Below, in pieces: positions 6,522 through 14,531 of a DNA stretch of 23,695 nt. The stretch covers positions 1-23,695 of the forward strand of contig DLGP01000163.1 in assembly GCA_002482765.1 (NCBI GenBank), given 5' to 3'. The DNA is from Alphaproteobacteria bacterium UBA7691. GTDB taxonomy: Bacteria > Pseudomonadota > Alphaproteobacteria > Ferrovibrionales > Ferrovibrionaceae. The notes under the pieces were generated by a model. The model saw only the letters and a program-made list of their open reading frames with translations. It was not told where the DNA came from and made no database searches. Position 1 is the first letter of the stretch. Every line of letters starts with the position of its first letter. A program made the translations under genes and the position numbers.

Positions 6522-7988
6522 TTAATTCTGCCCGTCATGTGGCAGCAGGATGCGGAAAGTGGTGCCCAGCGGCCCGGTGCGCGCCAGTTCCAGCTCGCCG
6601 CCATGGCCACGCACCAGTTCACGCGCAATCGCCAGGCCCAGCCCGGTGCCGCCCTGGCGTGCGCCGCCGCGAAACGCTTCGAACAGATGGGCGCGGGCCG
6701 GCTCGCTCAGGCCGCTGCCGGTATCGGCGATTTCAAGCGCCACGCGGCCATCATGCACCGTGGCATTGAGGCGGATTTCGCCGCCCTGCGGCATCGCCTG
6801 CAAGGCATTGCGCAGCAGGTTGAGCATGATGCGGTAGAATTGCTCCGGGTCCACCCGCAGCACCAGATCGCCCGGCACGCGGTTTTTCCAGGCTAGTGCG
6901 GTTTGTTCCGGCAGGCCGAGCGCAGCGGCCATATCCTCGCAGAAATCATACAGCGGCAGGGCTTCCGGCTGCGGCGGGCGTTCCTCGGCCTTGCCATAGC
7001 GCAAAGTCTGGGCGCAAAGCGCGATGGCGCGATCCAGGCTATCCACCAGGCGCGGCGCGGCCTGGCGCACAATCGGATCGTCGGATTCAGCCAGGCGGTC
7101 AGATACCAGCTGCGCCGAGGCCAGCATGTTGCGCAGATCATGGCTGATCTTGCTCACCGCGATGCCAAGCTGGGCCAGGCGCTGGCGCTGGGTCAGGGCC
7201 TGGCGCAGATCCTGCTGCATGGCGCGTAATTCGCGCTCGGCCAGGCCCAGTTCATCCTGCCGGGTTGAAGGCTCGATGATCTGGCGCACATCCTCGGGCG
7301 CGGCGCGGAAACCGACAATGCTGCGCGTCAGCCGCTGCATCGGCGCCACCAGCAGCCATTGCAGCGCGCAATAAACCAGCATGGCGGCAAAACCGGATAT
7401 CGCCAGCGACACCCACAGGATGCGGCCGGAAAAATCCCGCATTGCCTGCACCAGCGGCGCCGAGGGCAACACCACCTCGATCTCGGTATCGGGATAACGC
7501 GGCGCCGGGCCAACCACGCGCAAATAGGGATCAACCTGGCCGGCCAGCAGCATCAGCGCATCGCCCATGGCTTCCCACCACATCCAGTGGCCCAGGTCAA
7601 AAGCCGGCCCCAGCATGGGCAAATCCTGGCGATCCGACAGCATCAGCGCGCGGGTGGAATTGCGCCGCATCGCCACCAGCTTGGCATCCACGCCGCGCAG
7701 CAATTCGTCTTCCAGTTCCTCGCTCACCATGGCATCGGGCGCCGCCACCAGCGACAAGGCCGCCAGGCTGGCCAATTCGATCTTGGCTTCAAAATACGAC
7801 ACCCGGAACCGCGCCGCCGAAGGCAGGTAGAGCATCACTTCGGCCAGCATGACAAAAAACAGCGTCAGCACCAGCAGCCGGCGCGACAGGCCAAAACGCG
7901 GGCTGGCCATGCCCGCCGGTTTGATCCCGGCCGGCTGGTGCGTGGTTAGCTGTTCAGTGTGTGGTGGCTGCGTATCCGACACTGTCAT
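6522..7988 (-). CDS. Membrane sensor histidine kinase (HAMP, HisKA-like, HATPase)
   Basis: This 488-residue protein is a two-component sensor kinase. TM1 is at about 37-56 and TM2 at about 190-214, enclosing a periplasmic sensor region of about 130 residues. A HAMP linker follows (VAPMQRLTRSIVGFR), then the phosphoacceptor helix SKISHDLRNML with H283, the N box LLRNALQAM with N394, the G1 box DTGSGL starting at D422, and the G2 box GGTGLGLAI. All catalytic boxes are present, so it should be active. No response regulator gene is adjacent, so it is an orphan within this window. The lipoprotein and cyclase genes follow on the same strand with 50- and 64-bp gaps and may be functionally linked, but this is inference. 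The signal is unknown. Confidence 0.93.
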   Translation of the reverse strand: MTVSDTQPPHTEQLTTHQPAGIKPAGMASPRFGLSRRLLVLTLFFVMLAEVMLYLPSAARFRVSYFEAKIELASLAALSLVAAPDAMVSEELEDELLRGVDAKLVAMRRNSTRALMLSDRQDLPMLGPAFDLGHWMWWEAMGDALMLLAGQVDPYLRVVGPAPRYPDTEIEVVLPSAPLVQAMRDFSGRILWVSLAISGFAAMLVYCALQWLLVAPMQRLTRSIVGFRAAPEDVRQIIEPSTRQDELGLAERELRAMQQDLRQALTQRQRLAQLGIAVSKISHDLRNMLASAQLVSDRLAESDDPIVRQAAPRLVDSLDRAIALCAQTLRYGKAEERPPQPEALPLYDFCEDMAAALGLPEQTALAWKNRVPGDLVLRVDPEQFYRIMLNLLRNALQAMPQGGEIRLNATVHDGRVALEIADTGSGLSEPARAHLFEAFRGGARQGGTGLGLAIARELVRGHGGELELARTGPLGTTFRILLPHDGQN

Positions 7989-8102
7989 GTCGTGTTACAT
8001 AGGGCGTGGTCTTGATTTCGCCCAATTTTGACAGCATTCAGGGTGGATTGCACCCCCCGGGGCGACTATTGATCGGCTTGAGCCGCACCGTCGAGGTTTA
8101 TG

Positions 8103-10463
8103 ATGCGCTTGTTATTACTGTTGCTGCTTGTTGTTTTTCAGCTTGCCGGCCCGGCTGTGGCCCAGGCGCCAGACGATCCGGCCCGCGACCTGGATCGGAT
8201 CGAACGCCAGCTTAATGATCCGCGCCTGGACGATTCGGATTTTGACCGGCTGCGCAAGGCACTGGAAAGCCAGCGCGACGGCATCACCAAGCAGCGCGTG
8301 GTGCAGCGCGAGGAAGCCAGCGCGGCGCAAAGCCTGCTGGATGCGCTGGGGCCGGCCCCGGCCGAGGGTCAGCCGCGCGAAAGTGCCGCGGTGGCGGAAA
8401 CCCGGCGCCAGCTGACCCAGCGCGTGCAGCGCGCCCAGGATGCGCTGAAACAGGCCGAACTGGCGCTGGCGCGGCTGACCGCGTTGCAGGAAAAACTGAG
8501 CGCTGAATCGCGCGAGCAATTCACCCGCCGGCTGGCCTATCGCGGCACCTCGCCGCTGGTGCCGGATTTCTGGAATAATGCGCTGGCCGATCTGCCGATG
8601 GCCTGGCAGGAGGCGATGGTGGGCTTGGCGCCAGAGGCTTTGCCCGGCCGCACCACGCTGATCCAGAGCGTGCTGGTCAGCGGCGTTGTGCTGCTGCTGG
8701 GTTTGCCGATGGTGGCCTGGCTGCGGCGCAAACGCGGCATCCATGGCAATGTGATCGCGCCGCCCGATGATCAGCGTAATGTGGCCGCCCTGATCGAATG
8801 GCTGCGCCGCGCCGCTTTGCCGGTGGCGGCGTTATGGGCGGCCTATGCCGTGATGAATGCCAATGGCTGGCTCGATGCCGGGCCGTTTGGTGTGCTGGTG
8901 GCCAATCTGGGCTATGGCCTCAGCCTGGCCTTGCTCAGCACCGGCCTGGCCAGCGCGGCGCTGGCGCGGCGCCATCCGGCCTGGGCTGTGCTGCCGCTGC
9001 CGGAACCGGAAAAAAATCGCCTGTTGCGCCGGGTGCGCGGTTTTGCCCTGGTGGCTTTGCTCGGCGCGCCGCTGGCCGGGTTGTTTTCCGGCCCCTATGC
9101 CGGCACCGCCGGGCGCGATCTGGTGATCGGCCTCACCACCTTGTATTTCGCCAGCTTTGCCCTCGCCGTGGCGGATCGGGCGCTGTGGCGGCCGCTGCAA
9201 TCCAATCTGCGCCGGCTTGGCGTGGTCTGGTATGCCGTGGTCGGGGTTTGTGTGCTGGCCTTGCTGGCCTTGCTGCTGGGCTATTTCACCGTTGGGCGTT
9301 TCCTCACCAGCGGCATGCTGCTGTCGCTGCTGGCGCTGGATACCTACATGCTGGTGCGACTTGGCTGCCGCGATGCGCTGAAACTGGCGCCGCCGCCGCC
9401 GCCGCTTGATCTGAGCGATGGCCAGAAGCCGGGCAGCGAAACCGCGCGCCAGCTTGGCTCCACCGGGCGTTTCATGGCTGGGCTGTTCATTGATCTGGCT
9501 TTGCTGCTCGGCCTGGTCGCCGCGCTGCTGCTGGCCTGGGGCATGGGCACCGCCACGCTCGGCTCCTATGGCCTGCAACTGATTTATGGCGTCACCATCG
9601 GCTCTGTCACCTTGTCGCTGCTGGATGTGATGGCGGCAATCTTCATCCTGTCGCTCACCGTGGCGCTCACCCGCTTCATCAGCAGCGGCTTGAACATGCG
9701 GCTGGAAGGGCAGACCCAGATTGATGTGGGGGTGCGCAATTCCATCGTCACCGGCGTGTCCTATCTCGGCTATGTGGTGGCCGGCATCCTGGCCGTGGCC
9801 ACACTCGGCCTCGATCTCTCCAATCTGGCAATCATCGCCGGTGCGCTGTCGGTCGGCATCGGTTTTGGCTTGCAGAATATCGTCAACAACTTTGTCTCCG
9901 GCCTGATCCTGCTGATCGAACGGCCGGTGAAGGTGGGCGATTGGGTGGTGGTGGGCGGCAAGGAAGGTTATGTCCGCCGCATCAATGTGCGCTCCACCGA
10001 ACTGGAAACTTTCCCGCGCGCCTCGGTGATCATCCCGAATTCGGAATTGATTGCCTCGTCGGTGATGAACTGGACCCATCGCGACAAATTCGGCCGCGTC
10101 GACATCGAAATCGGCCTGGCCTATGGCTCGGATGTGGATAAGGCCGAGCAGGTGCTGCTCGATTGCGTCAAGTCGCACCCGGAAATCCTCGCCTATCCGC
10201 CGCCCTATGTGGTGTTTCGCAATTTCGGCGATAGCGCGCTGAATTTTGTCATGCGCGGCCATATCGCCAATGTGGAGCGCCGCATGACCGTGGAAGGCGA
10301 TATCCGCAAGGCGATCTACAAAGCCTGCCTGCGCAACGATATCAGCATCCCCTATAACCAGACCGATGTGCATTTTGCCGATCTTGACCGGATCGAGGCG
10401 ATGCTGCGCAATCTGCGTGACACTCGGCCGCCCAAGGCGGAAGCCGGCGAGGGCGAAAAGTGA
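8103..10463 (+). CDS. Large MscS-family mechanosensitive channel with DUF3772-type periplasmic domain
   Basis: This 786-residue inner-membrane protein gates small-solute flow in response to membrane tension, protecting against hypo-osmotic shock. A signal peptide (LLLLLLLVVFQLAGPAVAQA) precedes a periplasmic helical domain, about residues 25-190, with a coiled-coil-prone stretch. Numerous membrane helices follow. The MscS core starts near 570: the pore helix has LSVGIGFGLQNIVNNFVSG, then the beta domain VKVGDWVVVGGKEGYVRRIN and PNSELIASSVMNWT, then the C-terminal alpha/beta vestibule ending near NQTDVHF. A second ATG at 8100 is possible; GAGG at 8093-8096 is better spaced from the ATG at 8103. 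It is divergent from the kinase gene across about 110 bp. Confidence 0.92.
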   Translation: MRLLLLLLLVVFQLAGPAVAQAPDDPARDLDRIERQLNDPRLDDSDFDRLRKALESQRDGITKQRVVQREEASAAQSLLDALGPAPAEGQPRESAAVAETRRQLTQRVQRAQDALKQAELALARLTALQEKLSAESREQFTRRLAYRGTSPLVPDFWNNALADLPMAWQEAMVGLAPEALPGRTTLIQSVLVSGVVLLLGLPMVAWLRRKRGIHGNVIAPPDDQRNVAALIEWLRRAALPVAALWAAYAVMNANGWLDAGPFGVLVANLGYGLSLALLSTGLASAALARRHPAWAVLPLPEPEKNRLLRRVRGFALVALLGAPLAGLFSGPYAGTAGRDLVIGLTTLYFASFALAVADRALWRPLQSNLRRLGVVWYAVVGVCVLALLALLLGYFTVGRFLTSGMLLSLLALDTYMLVRLGCRDALKLAPPPPPLDLSDGQKPGSETARQLGSTGRFMAGLFIDLALLLGLVAALLLAWGMGTATLGSYGLQLIYGVTIGSVTLSLLDVMAAIFILSLTVALTRFISSGLNMRLEGQTQIDVGVRNSIVTGVSYLGYVVAGILAVATLGLDLSNLAIIAGALSVGIGFGLQNIVNNFVSGLILLIERPVKVGDWVVVGGKEGYVRRINVRSTELETFPRASVIIPNSELIASSVMNWTHRDKFGRVDIEIGLAYGSDVDKAEQVLLDCVKSHPEILAYPPPYVVFRNFGDSALNFVMRGHIANVERRMTVEGDIRKAIYKACLRNDISIPYNQTDVHFADLDRIEAMLRNLRDTRPPKAEAGEGEK

Positions 10464-10685
10464 GGCTGTCGATAAGCGACTGGTCAACCTAGCCTACACC
10501 ATGCACCGCGTGATCTTCCACGAGCCGCGACAGGCCATGACATAGCTGCGCCCAGAGTCCCGGAAACCGATGGAAAACGGCAATAGGAGCGCCATTAGGG
10601 CCTGCATGCATGCCACCGCGCCCGCCGTTTCGAGAACAGCGCTCAGTTCAGGGGGGGTGATGGAGGTGCTCGGGAGGAAACGCGC
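10464..10685. other. Gene-poor left edge of the accessory island
   Basis: No gene is called here. A 40-codon minus-strand frame runs from an ATG at 10611 to a stop at 10489 (ending EDHAVHGVG), and a plus-strand frame also crosses the stretch; neither has a ribosome site or a family I recognise. It could be a relic of a lost gene. No intrinsic terminator for the channel gene is evident; only a weak GTCG/CGAC hairpin follows its stop. Confidence 0.3.
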
Positions 10686-10725
10686 TTATATCAATACTTG
10701 CATAAAATGCAAGTATTGATATAAT
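10686..10725 (+). promoter_or_regulatory. Toxin-antitoxin promoter inside a perfect 18-bp-arm palindrome
   Basis: The arm TTATATCAATACTTGCAT at 10686-10703 is the exact reverse complement of 10707-10724, with an AAA spacer. The same bases contain a strong sigma-70 type promoter: -35 TTGCAT at 10698-10703, 16-bp spacer, and a perfect -10 TATAAT at 10720-10725. Repressor binding to the dyad would block both elements. This is the classic autoregulated arrangement of type II toxin-antitoxin operons, with the antitoxin or the complex as the likely repressor. Transcription would start around 10732-10733, at the toxin ATG. Confidence 0.85.
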
Positions 10726-10732
10726 TTACCCC

Positions 10733-11050
10733 ATGAAGCCGCTCAAGTTCATCGGTTCCAGCCAAGACGATCTCCGCAAGATGTCGGCCACGGTGCGGCG
10801 CGCTCTGGGCATTGAGCTGATGACGATTCAGTACGGTGGCGAACCAAGCGATTTTAAGCCCATGAAGGAAGTAGGCGCAGGGGCGTTTGAGATACGCTAT
10901 CGGGACCCCAGCGGCGCGTTTCGCGTCATCTATGTCGCCAAGTTCGCTGATGCGGTTTATGTGCTGCATGCTTTCCAGAAGAAGACGCAGAAGACCGCAA
11001 AGGCCGACATAGAATTAGCCGCTAAACGCTACAAGCTGATTGGAGAATGA
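10733..11050 (+). CDS. RelE/ParE-superfamily toxin (HigB-like, phage Gp49-like family)
   Basis: The 105-residue protein matches the phage-derived Gp49-like/HigB branch of the RelE superfamily (PF05973). Diagnostic stretches are KEVGAGAFEIRYRDPSGAFR, VIYVAKFADAVYVLHAFQKK and the tail KTQKTAKADIELAAKRYK. Members usually cleave mRNA on the ribosome and are neutralised by a partner antitoxin encoded just downstream. The basic residues in the conserved core (R and K of EIRYRD, FQKKTQK) are intact, so the toxin looks functional. There is no Shine-Dalgarno sequence before the ATG and the predicted transcript starts at or one base before it, so translation may be leaderless. The stop overlaps a possible antitoxin ATG (ATGA). 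Gene order toxin-then-antitoxin is the HigBA order. Confidence 0.93.
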   Translation: MKPLKFIGSSQDDLRKMSATVRRALGIELMTIQYGGEPSDFKPMKEVGAGAFEIRYRDPSGAFRVIYVAKFADAVYVLHAFQKKTQKTAKADIELAAKRYKLIGE

Positions 11051-11052
11051 AC

Positions 11053-11340
11053 ATGATCGAGAATGACACCCGTATCGTCGAAGGCAGCGGCAATGTATTT
11101 GTCGATCTGGGCTTCGACCCCGCCGAAGCCGAGGTGATGAAGCTCCGCGCCGAAGTGATGATCCGTACCGCGCAACGGCTCAAGGAGCAGGGTTGGACAC
11201 AAGCCGAGGCGGCACGACAACTCGGTATCACGCAGCCGCGAGTGTCCAGGCTTATCAAGGGCAAGGTGGAAGACTTTAGCCTGGACATGCTGCTGACCTT
11301 GGCATCACGCGCCGGCCTGCATCCGGAATTGCGTTTCTAA
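11053..11340 (+). CDS. XRE-family antitoxin (HigA-like)
   Basis: This 95-residue protein is a helix-turn-helix antitoxin of the HigA2/XRE type. The N-terminal GSGNVFVDLGF and EAEVMKLRAEVM match the part that usually contacts the toxin; the DNA-binding domain is WTQAEAARQLGITQPRVSRL at about residues 49-68, with the recognition helix at TQPRVSRLIKG. The C-terminal LDMLLTLASRAGL completes the fold. The start at 11053 is chosen because GGAG at 11042-11045 is 7 nt upstream; an ATG at 11047 overlapping the toxin stop would leave only 1 nt to that site. It should neutralise the adjacent toxin and repress the palindromic promoter at 10686-10725. Confidence 0.92.
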   Translation: MIENDTRIVEGSGNVFVDLGFDPAEAEVMKLRAEVMIRTAQRLKEQGWTQAEAARQLGITQPRVSRLIKGKVEDFSLDMLLTLASRAGLHPELRF

Positions 11341-11466
11341 ATCCGTTGATACTTCGCAACACCAACTGAATCACAAACGATTGATACACCCGACTTATTT
11401 ATCGGGCAGGCTCACAGAGTTTCATACCGAGGCATTAAAGATAGCTAATGGGGTGTGGGGGCCGTG

Positions 11467-11480
11467 CAGCTTTCGAGCTG
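11467..11480 (+). repeat. Small hairpin in the helicase leader
   Basis: CAGCT-TTCG-AGCTG forms a perfect 5-bp stem with a 4-nt loop, ending 28 bp before the helicase ATG and 19 bp before a G-run that serves as its ribosome site. A weaker CCCGA/TCGGG hairpin lies at 11389-11406 without a T-run. Either could affect leader stability or translation; the evidence is structural only. Confidence 0.25.
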
Positions 11481-11508
11481 TAGCTGAAGGAATCCGATTG
11501 GGGGGGAT

Positions 11509-14211
11509 ATGAAAAAAAGTGAATTGCAACAAATAAAGTTTCTTGCCGAAGAAGTGCTCAGCGTTTTTGCTGCTGTCGAAGATGTTGTTGAGAGTATTCT
11601 ATCAAAAGGGAACCCGCAGGCAGCAAAAGTCCTGATTCGCGGAAACTCCATGGCCGATCCGTTCGAGGTGGTTGGCCTGGTGATGAATCAGAAAATAGTC
11701 GGTGATGCGTACAGGTTGCTGAAACAGGCGCCAGCTAACAGCCGCATTGTTGTTAAAAAAGAAGGCGGAAAGGAGCGAGCGCTGTATGTGTGCTCCTACA
11801 CTCCTCCGTTCAATGAAAATGATAAGGTAGGCTTTACAAATTATATGTCTCCAATGGGGCGCCTAGCGGAGTTGGACCCCGGCGACACAGACGAGGTAGC
11901 TCTACCGAAGGGTGAGGCAGAGTTCACGCTTATAAGTAAAGCCGGGTTTGCGCCAATCAAAGAGGGAGATGGTTGGGATAGCAAGCCGGTAGATATCAAG
12001 TCTATTGACGCTTTGAATGGAAGATACGGATCGCTCCGCTTCTTCCTGCCGAGCGTTTACGATGCCGAGACAGAAAAACTATCCGAGGAGCGGCGCCTAG
12101 CTGAGCATGAGAGAATCGAGAGCGACGGTAGGTTGCGGCGTATGCTGGACAGCATGGAGCTGCGAAGCCAGCCAATCCTAGACAAATTTCAAGGGAAGAT
12201 ATTCAGATTACCTTTAAATACCCAACTCATGATTGTCGGTCCGCCGGGTACAGGCAAGACAACGACGCTCATCAAAAGGCTGAAGCAGAAGGTTAACCTT
12301 GAGTACCTGAACTCAGCAGAGAAGTCGCTTGTCGAACGAGCTAAGACGACTGCCTCGATGGATCATGTCCAAAGTTGGATAATGTTCACCCCTACTGACT
12401 TACTTAAGCAATATTTGACGAACGCATTTGCCCGGGAGTCGGTACCAGCCACAGATCAACACATCCAGACCTGGGACAACTATAGGCGGGATGTGTCGAG
12501 GAATAAGTTGCGTTTGATGCGCACGGATATCAAGAAGAGCGGTTTCGTTCGCCGTGGTGGGCTGGGAATCTTGACGAAAGATACCGCGAATAATCCGTGG
12601 CCTTGGTTTTTGGACTTCATACAATGGCTAGAAAAAGCGTCGGTTGACGAGATTGATGCTTCTATCGAAGAGATCATGAAACACGGTCCGCAGGCAACGA
12701 AGCTGGCGCAAGGAGTGTTAAATACTCGGAAGGCAAAGGGAGTAACCTTGCTGAGTAATCTCTTAATCCTTTCTCAAAAATCGGAAGACATTTCTGCACT
12801 CCGAAACGACGCGCAGCAAAAGATAGATGAAATTGTTGACAGGGCGCTGGGGCGGCATATCCGCGTCAACAATGACTTCATCCCGCAATTTCAAGACGAA
12901 TTGCGCACGATAGCGAAACAAATCGGATCAGAAGGGGATCTTGATGCAGAAGCAGATGTGGATGCAGAAGAGGAACTGGATGAAGTCACAGATGGTCAGG
13001 TCAGTAGAGAAGAGGCGCTGAGAGCATACTCTGTGGCCGTCCAAGCGTATAGCAGAGCCGCAGCCAAAGGCAGGAAAGTCAGCCAGCTAACAAAAGCAGG
13101 CCGTACCTTAGAGTGGCTTGGAGATCGAGGCCTGTCCGACGAGGAGAGCTCATCCGTGGGTAGCCTCGCATTGCTAATAACTGCGCTTCGTCGGTTGCAT
13201 AACCCATATGGCCGTTATGTAGACTCATTATCCAGGCGATATCGAGAGTATCGACGAATTAGGACGTCGGAAGGCAAGTTCTACGAGGGTCGACTGCCTA
13301 GCCAGAGAAATATAACGGATGTAGAGATTGATCTCTTAATACTGAGCACAGTGACGGCAGTAAGCCAGAGTCTCTCCGATCCGCGAGCACCGATTGGCGA
13401 CATATCCCGGCAGCCCATTGCGGCTGCGGTACTTGACGTACGGCGGAACCAAGTGCTGGTCGATGAAGCGACGGACTTCTCCATTCTGCAATTGGCGACA
13501 ATGTGGAACCTATGCAGCTCCGTTACGAAGTCATTCTTCGCCTGCGGCGACGTTCGTCAACGTGTGACAGAATATGGTATCCGTGATCTGAGCAACTTGC
13601 GAGAGGCGATTCCCTCGATTGGAATTGAGGAAATCGATATTCCGTATCGACAATCTAAGCAACTAAATGAGTTGGCGATGAGGATCGCCGAGATAACGGG
13701 GGCGCCGCGAAAGCGGAATCGTGCAGCGGAGAAGGTGCTGTATGACGCTTGCCCTCCTGTGCTGGGACGGAATCTTAAAGGGCTTGACGAAACCTGCCGC
13801 TGGATCTCCGAAAGGATAGCGGAAATTGAGCAGTCGGTCGGCAGTATTCCACCGATTGCGGTGCTCGTATCTTCAGATGATGCCGCTGAAAAAGTGGCGA
13901 AGTCTTTGAACGAATATCTCGAAGAGCTCAATCTCCGAGCGGTTCCTTCAAGGGAAGGAAAGTTCGTTGGAGAGCAAAATGACGTGCGTGTCTTTGACGT
14001 TCGGTACATAAAAGGACTGGAGTTCGAGGCTGTCTTCTTTCTCGACGTTGATAAACTCATTAGTGATGAGCCAGACCTGTACGACAAGTTCCTGTATGTC
14101 GGCACTACTAGGGCGGCAACTTTCTTGGGTCTTACATGCAGTGGTGATGTTTTGCCGGAGCAGATACGGCCTCTATCAGAGCTATTCCAGCCGTCATTTG
14201 TTGGGCAATAG
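11509..14211 (+). CDS. Superfamily 1 (UvrD/HelD-like) helicase-type ATPase, 900 residues
   Basis: This is a large SF1A-type helicase or translocase. Ordered motifs are: Walker A GPPGTGKTTT at 244-253; motif II VLVDEATDF with D652-E653; motif III GDVRQ at 680-684; motif IV-like IPYRQS around Y713; motif V KGLEFE at 835-840; motif VI YVGTTRA at 863-869. All are intact, so ATP hydrolysis is expected. Motif II reads DEAT where UvrD and HelD have DExQ, perhaps a subfamily trait. About 240 residues precede Walker A and about 400 separate motifs I and II, including an acidic insert (EADVDAEEELDE). No nuclease motif was found. A G-run at 11500-11506 is the likely ribosome site. GC and codon use are clearly lower than in core neighbours. 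It may act in phage defence or DNA repair; neither is shown. Confidence 0.88.
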   Translation: MKKSELQQIKFLAEEVLSVFAAVEDVVESILSKGNPQAAKVLIRGNSMADPFEVVGLVMNQKIVGDAYRLLKQAPANSRIVVKKEGGKERALYVCSYTPPFNENDKVGFTNYMSPMGRLAELDPGDTDEVALPKGEAEFTLISKAGFAPIKEGDGWDSKPVDIKSIDALNGRYGSLRFFLPSVYDAETEKLSEERRLAEHERIESDGRLRRMLDSMELRSQPILDKFQGKIFRLPLNTQLMIVGPPGTGKTTTLIKRLKQKVNLEYLNSAEKSLVERAKTTASMDHVQSWIMFTPTDLLKQYLTNAFARESVPATDQHIQTWDNYRRDVSRNKLRLMRTDIKKSGFVRRGGLGILTKDTANNPWPWFLDFIQWLEKASVDEIDASIEEIMKHGPQATKLAQGVLNTRKAKGVTLLSNLLILSQKSEDISALRNDAQQKIDEIVDRALGRHIRVNNDFIPQFQDELRTIAKQIGSEGDLDAEADVDAEEELDEVTDGQVSREEALRAYSVAVQAYSRAAAKGRKVSQLTKAGRTLEWLGDRGLSDEESSSVGSLALLITALRRLHNPYGRYVDSLSRRYREYRRIRTSEGKFYEGRLPSQRNITDVEIDLLILSTVTAVSQSLSDPRAPIGDISRQPIAAAVLDVRRNQVLVDEATDFSILQLATMWNLCSSVTKSFFACGDVRQRVTEYGIRDLSNLREAIPSIGIEEIDIPYRQSKQLNELAMRIAEITGAPRKRNRAAEKVLYDACPPVLGRNLKGLDETCRWISERIAEIEQSVGSIPPIAVLVSSDDAAEKVAKSLNEYLEELNLRAVPSREGKFVGEQNDVRVFDVRYIKGLEFEAVFFLDVDKLISDEPDLYDKFLYVGTTRAATFLGLTCSGDVLPEQIRPLSELFQPSFVGQ

Positions 14212-14231
14212 CGGCGACTATAGGAGGCATT

Positions 14232-14399
14232 ATGACTCTCGTGGATCAAGAAAGAGGTTGGACTTCAGCTTCCAAGGCAAGCTTTGTTGCCAATGGGTTG
14301 TTGTCGGTGGGCTTATTCCGCCCGCTCTGGTTCACGCTGCGCGGGTTGCAGAGTCGAAAGCTGGTCACCTCCAAAAACCTATCGCGCATTGTGTCGTGA
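14232..14399 (+). CDS. Possible small protein downstream of the helicase
   Basis: A 55-codon frame starts at ATG 14232, 20 bp after the helicase stop, preceded by a full AGGAGG at 14222-14227 with 4-nt spacing, the best ribosome site in the island. The product begins MTLVDQERGWTSASKASF, has a short hydrophobic stretch (FVANGLLSVGLFRPLWFTL, about residues 18-36) and ends in a basic tail (LQSRKLVTSKNLSRIVS). No family is recognised. It could be a helicase partner, or its 3' half could belong to the IS5-type leader that follows. The strong ribosome site argues for translation, the lack of recognisable homology argues for caution. Confidence 0.4.
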   Translation: MTLVDQERGWTSASKASFVANGLLSVGLFRPLWFTLRGLQSRKLVTSKNLSRIVS

Positions 14400-14429
14400 T
14401 CTGATTCACTTGCCGGTGGGGAGGATTGC

Positions 14430-14531
14430 ATGATGCGGCAATTGGGGCTTTCGGGTTATCGGATCACATGAAGCGGCTTTCTGTGCATGGCGATCTGCTG
14501 GAGGTTCTGGACCGGGTGGTGGCGTTTGAGG
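14430..14531 (+). pseudogene. Remnant of an IS5-family transposase N-terminus, frameshifted and truncated
   Basis: With one T restored in the CTTTC near 14449-14451, the frame from ATG 14433 joins the next one to read MRQLGLFGLSDHMKRLSVHG followed by DLLEVLDRVVAFE. That resembles the opening of IS5-family transposases, which commonly have a segment like LKRLSxxGDPLExLxRVVDFE. GGGGAGG at 14418-14424 is the old ribosome site. As it stands the first frame stops after 13 codons, and homology ends abruptly at about 14531, where the IS3-like end begins. It is non-functional. The left inverted repeat of the element could not be defined. Confidence 0.6.

Noticed and set aside
9388..9404. GCC-triplet repeat as a possible phase-variable tract
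   Set aside because: It encodes a short Pro run in a cytoplasmic or loop part of the channel; triplet changes would not shift frame and the tract is short.
8832..10487. 551-codon minus-strand ORF opposite the MscS gene
   Set aside because: Composition is H/Q/G-rich without domains; the plus strand encodes a full MscS core.
10691..10969. 92-codon minus-strand ORF across the toxin gene and palindrome
   Set aside because: Antisense to a well-supported toxin; its start is inside the toxin gene and its end is inside the operator.
11389..11406. Intrinsic terminator after the antitoxin gene
   Set aside because: Stem of only 5 bp (CCCGA/TCGGG) with no following T-run.
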